A stretch of 33,491 bases of DNA from Streptomyces sp. NRRL F-4489 (GTDB lineage: Bacteria > Actinomycetota > Actinomycetes > Streptomycetales > Streptomycetaceae): positions 1-33,491 of the forward strand of contig NZ_LLZI01000264.1 in NCBI RefSeq assembly GCF_001509485.1, written 5' to 3'. This document shows, piece by piece, positions 1 to 6,230 of the stretch. The position numbers were made by a program, and so were the translations under genes. Each line of letters begins with the position of its first letter. The stretch's first letter is position 1. The notes beneath the pieces are model-generated. The model ran no database searches. It was not told the DNA's origin and worked only from the letters and a program-made list of their open reading frames with translations.

Positions 1-154
1 GTGGGGGCGGCGGGCATGGGGGCTCCTGGGGGCGGGGTGCGGGCGGGGTACGGAGACGGGGCCGGGGCCGGGCGCGCGCCCGGTTGGCGGCGCGTCGGGT
101 GCGCTCCCGGTTGGCGGCGCGTCGTGGGATGTCTGGCCGGTCGGGGTCGGGTGG
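1..154. other. Non-coding left edge, G-rich with a short tandem duplication
   Basis: No gene is supported here. The first 60 bases carry many runs of three to five G on the plus strand, a composition that could fold as a G-quadruplex. Positions 79-97 and 106-124 are an identical 19-base direct repeat (CCCGGTTGGCGGCGCGTCG) with a 27-base period. The segment lies downstream of the MFS gene that reads leftwards. Confidence 0.5.
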
Positions 155-1531
155 TCACCGGCCCTGCGGGGCGTCCGCCCGGATGGCCGCCGGGGCGGGC
201 TCGGCGCTCGCCGGGCCGGCCGCGTGGCCGGCAGCGCTCGCGCTCGCCGCCCCGCCCGCGCCCCGTCCCAAGGCCCGGATCCCCGCCGCCAGCAGCAGCG
301 CGCCCAGCAGCGGGCCGGCCGCCGCGACGCCGACCGTGGCCGCGACGCCGAACTGCGCGGACAGCGCGCCGAACGACAGCGGCCCGACCGCGGCGCCGGC
401 GAAGAGCCCGCCCTGCATCGCCGCCCCGGCCCGCGCGCTCTCCCCGGGCAGCAGCCGCATGGTGGCCGCGAGCAGCAACCCCGTCCAGCCCCAGCCGCCG
501 GCCACCGCCAGCAGCGCCCCGGCCACGAACGCCGCCGGGGTGCCGGCCACGATCACCGCCAGCCCGGCGCTGCCGGTCAGCATCATCGCGGTGACCGTCC
601 ACGGGATGCGGTGCGGCGCCCGGTCCGCCAGGCCGCCCGAGGCGAGCCGGACCGCGATGCCGAGCACGCTCGCCAGCATCTGGAGGGTCCCGGCCGTGGC
701 GGCGGAGAAGCCGGACGCGGTGCCGATCTGGATGAAGTACGCCGCGCCGACGTTGCTGCCGATGGTCGCCAGGGCCGCGGCGGCCGTCCAGGCGGCGACC
801 ACCCGGCCCACCGTGCGCGGCGCGGCGGCCGCGACCGGCCGGGCCGTACCGCCGGGGCGTTCCGCCGGTACGGCCTCCGGCGCGTCCGCCCCGGGCCGGG
901 CCGGCCGGGCCAGGGCCGCGGCGACCAGGGCGAGCAGGGCCAGCCCGGCCGCCGTCCACAGCGCGGGCCGCCAGCCGTACGGGGCCGCGACCAGCGTGAC
1001 CAGCAGCCCGGGCAGGAACGGTCCGGCGCCGAGCGACGCGCCGAACAGGCCGCCCGCGAACGAGTGCCGGCCGGGCGCGATATCGGCGGCGATCACCCGC
1101 GCCGCGACCGGCTGGGTGAAGGCGTTCCCGAACCCGGCGAGGGCCAGCAGCAGGCAGAGCTGCCACAGCCGGTCGGCCACCGCCAGCCCGGCGAGCACCG
1201 CGGCCGCCAGCAGCCCGACCGCGCCGAGCACCGCCCGCACCGGCAGCCGCGGCACGACCCGGCGGGCCACCGGGGAACCGGCCGCGGTGAAGGCGAAGAA
1301 GCAGGTGACGGCGGCCCCGAAAGCGGTCCCGGACAGACCCAGCGCATGCTGGACGGGCGCGGCCAGGGCGGGCGCCATCAGCCCCGGGGTGACGGCCGCG
1401 ACGGTGACAATGACGGTGGCGACCAGCCGCCCCCAGCGACTGCGGTCCAGCGAACGGTCGTCACTCGACAAGCGACCGGCGTCCAACACACGTCCGTCAT
1501 CAGCGAGTTGAGGCTTGGGCGAGGTGTCCAT
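155..1531 (-). CDS. MFS transporter
   Basis: A 458-residue integral membrane protein with about twelve hydrophobic segments and the paired six-helix layout of the major facilitator superfamily. The first segment begins near residue 36 (VATVIVTVAAVTPGLMAPAL), and a cytoplasmic loop rich in Pro, Arg and Ala separates the two halves. The ATG at 1531 was chosen because GGAGGA sits about 8 bases upstream and the first membrane segment follows at normal distance; the frame stays open further upstream, but that part overlaps the LysR gene on the other strand. It is transcribed divergently from a LysR regulator 61 bases away, so it is probably the regulator's target. The substrate cannot be read from sequence; drug or metabolite export is typical of such pairs. 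Confidence 0.88.
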   Translation of the reverse strand: MDTSPKPQLADDGRVLDAGRLSSDDRSLDRSRWGRLVATVIVTVAAVTPGLMAPALAAPVQHALGLSGTAFGAAVTCFFAFTAAGSPVARRVVPRLPVRAVLGAVGLLAAAVLAGLAVADRLWQLCLLLALAGFGNAFTQPVAARVIAADIAPGRHSFAGGLFGASLGAGPFLPGLLVTLVAAPYGWRPALWTAAGLALLALVAAALARPARPGADAPEAVPAERPGGTARPVAAAAPRTVGRVVAAWTAAAALATIGSNVGAAYFIQIGTASGFSAATAGTLQMLASVLGIAVRLASGGLADRAPHRIPWTVTAMMLTGSAGLAVIVAGTPAAFVAGALLAVAGGWGWTGLLLAATMRLLPGESARAGAAMQGGLFAGAAVGPLSFGALSAQFGVAATVGVAAAGPLLGALLLAAGIRALGRGAGGAASASAAGHAAGPASAEPAPAAIRADAPQGR

Positions 1532-1579
1532 GCCCCGATCCTCCGGCCGGTCTCCCCTCCCCGTCCAAGACCTTTTCTG

Positions 1580-1594
1580 ATAGCCAAGGGTTAT
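1580..1594. promoter_or_regulatory. Inverted repeat over the LysR start codon
   Basis: ATAGCCAAGGGTTAT is an inverted repeat (ATAGCC / GGTTAT, one mismatch, 3-base centre) in the divergent MFS/LysR intergenic region. It fits the T-N11-A form of LysR-type operators. It overlaps the ATG at 1593, which has only a closely spaced AAGGG upstream. I infer autoregulation and control of the MFS gene. Confidence 0.5.
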
Positions 1595-2489
1595 GGACGC
1601 CCATATCCGCGATCTGCGGTACTTCCTCGCCACCGCCGAGGAGTTGAACTTCACCCGCGCCGCCGCACGGCTGTTCATCTCCCAGCCGGCGCTCAGCAAG
1701 CAGATCCGCCAGCTGGAGGAGGGCCTGCGGGTCCAGCTCTTCCGGCGCGACCGCCGCACGGTGGCGCTGACCGCCGCCGGTACGGCGCTGCTGCCCCGGG
1801 CCCGCGAGGTGGTCGCGCGGTGGGACGAGGCCCAGCGGGCGGTGAGCGACGCGGCCGCCGCCGAGGCGGCCGTACTGACGCTGGGGGTGTCCACCAGTGT
1901 GGGCCGCGGTCTGCTGCCCGCCCTCCGGGCGCGGTTCGCCGAACTGCGCCCCAACTGGAGCGTGCGGGTGCGGCAGGTCCCGTGGGACGACGCGACCGCC
2001 GGGCTCGCGGACGGCGGTACGGATCTGGCGCTGCTGTGGCTGCCGTTCCCCGAACAGGAGTCGTTCGCGGTGGAGGTGGTGGCCACCGAACCGCGCTGGG
2101 TGGCGCTGCCGGCCGGCCACCGGCTCGCCGGCGCCGCGGAGATACCGTTCGCCGCGCTCCTCGACGAACCGTTCCTGGCACTGCCGGAGAGCGCCGGGGC
2201 GCTGCGCGACCACTGGCTCGCGGTGCCGGAGCGCGGCGGCCGGCCGGTGCGGATCGGGGCGGTGGTGGCCGGTGCGGACGAGACGTTCGAGGCGGTCGCG
2301 GAGGGGCTGGGGGTGGTGCTGCTGGCCGCCGGGAACGCCGCGCTCTACCAGCGCCCCGGCGTGGTCGCCCGGCCCGTCGCCGGCCTTCCGCCGAGCCGCC
2401 TGGCGGTGGTCCGGCGGGCGGACGACCACCGGACGGTGCTGCGGGACGCCATCGAGGCGGTCCGGCAGGCCGCCCCGGCCGACGCCTGA
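1593..2489 (+). CDS. LysR family transcriptional regulator
   Basis: A 298-residue LysR-type regulator of normal length. Residues 1-60 form the winged helix-turn-helix; the motif FTRAAARLFISQPALSKQIRQLE is the family recognition-helix signature (reported here by name only beyond its core SQPALSKQI). Residues 90-290 are the periplasmic-binding-like effector domain. The start at 1593 places the HTH at the expected N-terminus. It diverges from the MFS gene and shares a 61-base intergenic region containing a LysR-type palindrome, so it probably controls that transporter and itself. The effector is unknown. Confidence 0.93.
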   Translation: MDAHIRDLRYFLATAEELNFTRAAARLFISQPALSKQIRQLEEGLRVQLFRRDRRTVALTAAGTALLPRAREVVARWDEAQRAVSDAAAAEAAVLTLGVSTSVGRGLLPALRARFAELRPNWSVRVRQVPWDDATAGLADGGTDLALLWLPFPEQESFAVEVVATEPRWVALPAGHRLAGAAEIPFAALLDEPFLALPESAGALRDHWLAVPERGGRPVRIGAVVAGADETFEAVAEGLGVVLLAAGNAALYQRPGVVARPVAGLPPSRLAVVRRADDHRTVLRDAIEAVRQAAPADA

Positions 2490-2524
2490 CGCCCCGCCGG
2501 CACCGAACGGGCGCTGCCGCGCGG

Positions 2525-3367
2525 CTACTTCATCCAGGCGTCCTCGTACGCCCGGTACGTCCCGTCATGGGTGGCCAGGTGCACCCAGTGGTCCACGTAC
2601 TCCTTGAACTGCGCGTCGCCGCGCGGCAGGGCGTACGCCTTCTCGGAGAAGGTGAACGGCCGGTCCGGGTGGACCGCGCACAGTTCCGGGTGGATCTTGG
2701 CCTGGTAGCGGGTCTCGCTCGCGTCGGTCATCATCACGTCCGCCCGGCCGGCGATGATCTCGTCGAAGATCGTGGTGTTGTCGGGGTGGACGGTGAGGGT
2801 GGCCCGCTTGATGTGGGCGCGGGCGAACTGCTCGTTGGTGCCGCCGGGGTTGACCACGACGCGGACGCCGGGCCGGTCGATCTGCTCCAGCGTCTGGTAC
2901 TTGTCCTGGTCGGCGCAGCGTACGACGGGCGTCTTGCCGTCGGTGCGGGTGGGCTCGCTGAAGGAGACGGACCGGGCCCGGGCGAGGGTGATCGAGACGC
3001 CGCCCATGCCGATGTCGCAGCGGCCGGCCGTCAGATCGCCGACCAGCCCGGACCAGGTGGTGGCGACGTAACGCGGCGTGGCGTCCAGGCTCTTGGCCAG
3101 ATCCCGGGCCATGTCGATGTCCACACCGGTGTACCGGCCGGAGGCCGGGTCCCGGTAGGTGAACGGGCGGTAGTCGCCGGTGGTGCAGACCCGCAGGACG
3201 CCGCGGCGGGGGATGTCGTCCAGCAGGCTCGCGGGCCGGTGGCCGGGCCGGGACGCGGCCGCCGTGGCGCCGTGCGCGGCGGGCGCGGAGGCGTACGAGG
3301 CGGCCGGGGCGGCGGCGGTGACGGCGAGCAGGCAGGCGAGGGCGGACAGGGTCGCGGCGCGCTTCAT
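2525..3367 (-). CDS. Secreted cyclohexadienyl dehydratase-like protein (PheC type)
   Basis: A 280-residue protein with an N-terminal signal peptide (hydrophobic stretch about residues 8-26, cleavage probably near 25-32) followed by a family-3 solute-binding fold. It resembles Pseudomonas PheC, the periplasmic cyclohexadienyl (prephenate/arogenate) dehydratase, more closely than amino-acid binding proteins: shared blocks are GVLRVCTTGDYRPF (56-69), NPGGTNEQFARA (173-184), VHPDNTTIF (193-201), TDASETR (214-220) and HPELCAVHP (226-234). Glu219 matches the glutamate proposed as the PheC catalytic acid. There is no ABC permease or ATPase beside it. GGGAG lies about 10-15 bases before the ATG. An enzyme making phenylpyruvate or phenylalanine outside the membrane is the likeliest role; a binding protein that kept the ancestral fold remains possible. 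Confidence 0.8.
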   Translation of the reverse strand: MKRAATLSALACLLAVTAAAPAASYASAPAAHGATAAASRPGHRPASLLDDIPRRGVLRVCTTGDYRPFTYRDPASGRYTGVDIDMARDLAKSLDATPRYVATTWSGLVGDLTAGRCDIGMGGVSITLARARSVSFSEPTRTDGKTPVVRCADQDKYQTLEQIDRPGVRVVVNPGGTNEQFARAHIKRATLTVHPDNTTIFDEIIAGRADVMMTDASETRYQAKIHPELCAVHPDRPFTFSEKAYALPRGDAQFKEYVDHWVHLATHDGTYRAYEDAWMK

Positions 3368-3487
3368 CGTGGGCTGACTCCCGATCGGACGGACGGAAGC
3401 GCTCAGCGTGGCAGAGCCCGGCCACCGGGTGAAGTCCCTGCCCGGCCTGTGGACGCCGGGCCGGCCCGCCGCCCTCCGGCCGCGCGG

Positions 3488-4156
3488 TCAGTCCTCGAAC
3501 GGGTCCGCCGCGTCGGCCTCCCCCTCCCGCTCCGGCACCGCGTCGGCGAGCCGGGCCAGCAGATCGGCGACGCGCTTGGCGACCGTCTCCCGGTCGCCCT
3601 CGGCGAGGGACGGGCCCATGGCCACCGCGACGGCGCCGGCCGCGATCCAGCGCGGCGCGGACTCGACCGTCACCCCGCCGGCCGGGATCAGCGGCGCCTG
3701 CGGCAGCGCGGCGCCCACCTCCCCTATCCAGGACGGCTGGTGGCCGGCGGCCGGGAAGAGGGTGAGCGCGTCCGCGCCCAGCTCCAGGCCCCGCACGGCC
3801 TCGGTGGGCGTGGCGACGCCGGCGAAGACCGGGACGCCGTAGCGGTGGCCGGTGCGGATGACGTCGGCGTCCAGGCTCGGCGCGACCAGGAAGCGGGCAC
3901 CGGCGTCCACCGCCATCCGGGCCGACGCCGCGTCAAGGACCGTGCCGGCGCCGATCAGCGCGTCGTCGCCCAGCTCGCGGGAGAGCGTGGTGACCGCCTC
4001 CAGCGCGAACGGCGTGGTGAGGGATATCTCCAGGCTCGTCAGGCCGGCCGACAGCAGGGTGTCGGCGGTGGCGCTCGCCTCGTCGTAGGTCCTGCTGCGG
4101 ACGATGGCGAAAACGCGCTGCGCCAGTGCGGCCCGGGTGATCTCCCAGCGATACAC
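3488..4156 (-). CDS. KDPG/KHG aldolase family protein lacking the Schiff-base lysine
   Basis: A 222-residue single-domain TIM barrel of the Eda/DgoA aldolase family (2-keto-3-deoxy-6-phosphogluconate or 4-hydroxy-2-oxoglutarate aldolase). Family landmarks are LEISLTT (42-48, with the conserved Glu43), IGAGTVLD (68-75), APSLD (92-96), FPAAG (134-138) and IPAGGVT. The residue before L-F-P-A, normally the lysine that forms the Schiff base with substrate, is Thr132 (codon ACC on the minus strand). The remaining pocket is intact, so the fold is secure but the chemistry is not. The GTG at 4156 was chosen because AAGGAAGGA lies upstream and the protein then begins like other family members; the upstream frame has no such support. 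It is 120 bases downstream of no gene on its strand, so it is probably monocistronic or read on towards the PheC-like gene. Confidence 0.85.
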   Translation of the reverse strand: MYRWEITRAALAQRVFAIVRSRTYDEASATADTLLSAGLTSLEISLTTPFALEAVTTLSRELGDDALIGAGTVLDAASARMAVDAGARFLVAPSLDADVIRTGHRYGVPVFAGVATPTEAVRGLELGADALTLFPAAGHQPSWIGEVGAALPQAPLIPAGGVTVESAPRWIAAGAVAVAMGPSLAEGDRETVAKRVADLLARLADAVPEREGEADAADPFED

Positions 4157-4295
4157 GGCAGTTCGCCGTCCTTCCTTCTTCTCCGACGCCCGGGCCGCGG
4201 TGGCGCGGCGCACGGCGGACCAGCACTTCCTTGCGGGCGCGCCGCGCCGGCCGGCCGCTTCGTGGCCTCTTCGCCGCCGATGCCCGCCCGTTCCT

Positions 4296-4311
4296 CGTTT
4301 CTGCCGAAACG
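4296..4311. promoter_or_regulatory. Perfect palindrome upstream of the aldolase-like gene
   Basis: CGTTTC-TGCC-GAAACG has perfect 6-base arms and a 4-base centre, about 140 bases before the GTG of the aldolase-like gene. On the minus strand a -10-like TAGCGT overlaps its upstream arm. It looks like an operator for a GntR-, LacI- or TetR-type repressor; no adjacent regulator gene identifies which. Confidence 0.4.
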
Positions 4312-4430
4312 CTACCGGCAGCCACTGACAATCCTCTCGCGGGGTGCGCCCCTGTGCGCCCCTTCCGTCGAGAATGACCGCGGGTGAGGACGAAGTGGCT
4401 GGTGGGGCGGGGGGTCGCGGGGGAGCACAA

Positions 4431-4464
4431 CGGCGGCCGGGGTGCCTGGGCACCCCGGCCGCCG
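4431..4464. terminator. Strong GC hairpin downstream of the RNase gene
   Basis: A perfect 16-base inverted repeat (4431-4446 and 4449-4464) with only two bases between the arms. It lies 54 bases after the RNase stop on the minus strand and upstream of the aldolase-like gene. There is no long U tract, which is usual for streptomycete terminators. Confidence 0.75.
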
Positions 4465-4517
4465 GACGGTCGGTCAGATGGTTGCGCGCGGTGGCCTTCG
4501 GCGGCCGGGCGCCGGCC

Positions 4518-4994
4518 TCAGCAGCCGAAGTCGACGAGGTCGAAGGTCGCGTAGTGGTCCGCGGTGTAGTAGTCCTCCTGGCTCTTCTGCCCGGTGACGA
4601 TGCGCCGCGCACCGCGGTCCGGGGAGCCGGGCGTGACCACGGTGTACTCGTGGTAGTAGCCGCTCTTCTGGGCCGGGAGGACGCCCTCCCGGTTGGAGAA
4701 GACCGTGCCGTCCTTCGGGTACGGGAAGGGGCCGCCCTTGTTGATCAGGTCGATGGTGTCGTGGGCCTGGGAGGGCAGCTTGGAGTAGCAGACGCTGCCG
4801 ACCGAGGCGGTGTGGACGGTGCGGAGGGTGTGCACGGCGGCGGTGCGGGCCGCGGCCGGGTGCGCCGTGGCGGCGGGCGTCGCGGCGACCGCCGTGCCGC
4901 CGAGGAGGAGGGCCGAAACGAGGGCGCCGGCGGCGCCGATCCTGGTCATCCGTGGGGGGATTCTCATGCGGACCAGCATGACGCGCGTAGACAT
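4518..4994 (-). CDS. Secreted guanyl-specific ribonuclease, RNase Sa family
   Basis: The last ~95 residues align along their length with Streptomyces RNase Sa, an extracellular RNase of the N1/T1 (barnase-like microbial RNase) family that cleaves after guanosine. With the start at 4994 the catalytic residues are Glu116 (YYHEYTV), Arg131 (ARRIVTG) and His147 (ADHYATF), at the same spacing as Glu54, Arg69 and His85 of RNase Sa. The two cysteines that form the single disulfide are at 69 and 158. A signal peptide occupies about residues 16-45. The exact start is uncertain: ATG codons at 4994, 4979, 4967 and 4949 are all in frame and none has a clear ribosome binding site; 4967 gives the most standard signal peptide. 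No barstar-type inhibitor gene is adjacent. Confidence 0.9.
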   Translation of the reverse strand: MSTRVMLVRMRIPPRMTRIGAAGALVSALLLGGTAVAATPAATAHPAAARTAAVHTLRTVHTASVGSVCYSKLPSQAHDTIDLINKGGPFPYPKDGTVFSNREGVLPAQKSGYYHEYTVVTPGSPDRGARRIVTGQKSQEDYYTADHYATFDLVDFGC

Positions 4995-5118
4995 GCCCCT
5001 GTCAATCCCAAGGGCCGGAAGTTTCCCGGGAGTTCACACGGACCGCGCACGATCAGCGCACTCCGCCCCGGAACGTTCCATTCCTCCCCACATCCGCCAC
5101 CACCGCCCGCCGAGGGCT

Positions 5119-5156
5119 TTTTGCCTGCGAGGCAAAACTTTTGCCTCTGAGGCGAA
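5119..5156. promoter_or_regulatory. Tandem palindromic operators of the XRE/cupin gene
   Basis: Two copies of TTTTGCCT-N3-AGGCAAAA stand 20 bases apart. The first (5119-5137) is perfect with 8-base arms; the second (5139-5156) keeps TTTTGCCT and AGGCgAA. The spacing of about two helical turns would put two dimers on one DNA face. The second copy overlaps the -35 element of the downstream promoter, the arrangement expected for autorepression. The RNase gene diverges to the left. Confidence 0.7.
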
Positions 5157-5176
5157 GGCTGGCTATACCGGAACCA
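5141..5176 (+). promoter_or_regulatory. Leaderless-type promoter of the XRE/cupin gene
   Basis: TTGCCT (5141-5146), a 17-base spacer and TATACC (5164-5169) resemble -35 and -10 elements. Transcription would then start at or next to the ATG at 5176, and there is no Shine-Dalgarno sequence before that ATG. Both facts suggest a leaderless mRNA. Confidence 0.55.
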
Positions 5177-5808
5177 TGAGCGAGCCCCCCGACCCGCCCG
5201 CCGGCCCCGCCCCGGAGGAGCTGACCACCGTCGCGCCCCGCTTGCGGGAGCTGCGGCGGCGCAGCCGGCTGACGCTGGAGACCGCGGCCCGGCGGGTGGG
5301 GCTGTCGCCGGCCCATCTGTCCCGGCTGGAGACCGGCCAGCGGCAGCCGTCGCTGCCGATGCTGCTGGCGCTGGCCAGGACGTACGGCACCACGGTATCC
5401 GACCTCCTCGGCGAGACCGCCCCGGAGCCGGACCCGGTGGTACGGGCCGCCCGCGCCGAACCGTCCGAGGCCGGCGGCTGGACGTACTGGACCGCCGGCG
5501 GCGCCGGCCGCGCCATGCAGGCCCTGCGGGTACACGTCCCCCAGCGGGCCCAGGGCGACCTGGTGCGGGTCCATCCGGGCGAGGAGTGGCTGTACGTGCT
5601 CACCGGGCGGCTGCGGCTCACCCTGGGCGACGCCGTGCACGTCCTGGAGCCGGGGGACGCGGCGCACTTCGACTCGCTCACCCCGCACCGGCTGGCCGCC
5701 GCCTCGTCCAGCGGGACGGAGCTGCTGTTCGTGCACACGCTCCTCCAGAGCGGCGCCGCGGAGCTGTGCCTGGGGGGCGGCCGCCTGCCGGACCGCCACG
5801 GGGGCTGA
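5176..5808 (+). CDS. XRE family regulator with C-terminal cupin domain
   Basis: A 210-residue protein with an N-terminal XRE/SinR-type helix-turn-helix (about residues 20-77; LSPAHLSRLETGQRQPSLPM is the recognition region) and a C-terminal cupin fold (about 115-190; VRVHPGEEWLYVLTGRLRL then EPGDAAHFDSLTPHRL). This architecture is that of one-component repressors that sense a small molecule in the cupin barrel. The start at 5176 is supported by the position of the HTH and by a promoter whose predicted start point coincides with it. A gene for a small membrane protein follows by 98 bases. Two palindromes in front of the gene suggest autorepression. Confidence 0.9.
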   Translation: MSEPPDPPAGPAPEELTTVAPRLRELRRRSRLTLETAARRVGLSPAHLSRLETGQRQPSLPMLLALARTYGTTVSDLLGETAPEPDPVVRAARAEPSEAGGWTYWTAGGAGRAMQALRVHVPQRAQGDLVRVHPGEEWLYVLTGRLRLTLGDAVHVLEPGDAAHFDSLTPHRLAAASSSGTELLFVHTLLQSGAAELCLGGGRLPDRHGG

Positions 5809-5906
5809 CCCCGCACCATCGCGCCCGATACCGCCGACCCGGCCCCCGTTACCGCCGCCCCGCCACCTCCCCCGTTCACCGTTCCGGAAGGGAAGGACCG
5901 TCCGCC

Positions 5907-6092
5907 GTGCCCGAGAACCCCGCCCCCGCCCCGTCCACACCGCCCCCGGCCCCGGATCCGGCGGCCCCCCGGCGCTACGTCGAGAACAAGCCGCCCCGCG
6001 GCCTGTACGTGCGGGTCTTCATCTACGTGGTCGCCACCCACGTCCTGCTGGCCTTCATGAGCCTGCTGGTGATGGCCGCCAAGTCCCGCTGA
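5907..6092 (+). CDS. Small single-pass membrane protein, DUF6126-like
   Basis: A 61-residue protein: a Pro/Ala-rich N-terminus (1-22), a short basic segment (RRYVENKPPRG, 22-32) and one hydrophobic helix (about 35-57), ending in a short basic tail. It matches my recollection of the actinobacterial DUF6126 family, of unknown function. The GTG at 5907 follows GGAAGGAC at good spacing. It lies downstream of the XRE/cupin regulator on the same strand, and I infer joint expression; a membrane partner or a regulatory target of that protein is possible but not shown. Confidence 0.75.
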   Translation: MPENPAPAPSTPPPAPDPAAPRRYVENKPPRGLYVRVFIYVVATHVLLAFMSLLVMAAKSR

Positions 6093-6230
6093 CGCCCCCT
6101 TGCCCCCGCCCGGCGATCGGGTGAACCCTGCTGCCGCACGATGCCCGACGCGCGCCCGGCGGCCCGCCCCCGGCGCGACGCACGCACCAGACTCGTCCGT
6201 GAACCTCGCCGCTCCGAGGAGGACCGAAGG

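Noticed and set aside
2490..2524. A short GC repeat between LysR and PheC-like genes as a terminator
   Set aside because: The possible stem is only about five bases with a large loop.
2525..3367. Plain amino-acid ABC transporter binding protein
   Set aside because: The diagnostic blocks and the TDASETR glutamate follow PheC more closely and there are no transporter partner genes; kept as an alternative only.
224..4387. A very long plus-strand open frame of over 1300 codons
   Set aside because: It crosses genes on both strands, has low-complexity Arg/Ala/Gly/Pro composition, and no family motif. It is a by-product of high GC content opposite real genes.
4955..5005. TTGACA (5005-5000, minus strand) as -35 of the RNase gene
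   Set aside because: No acceptable -10 hexamer occurs at 16-18 bases, so I do not call a promoter.
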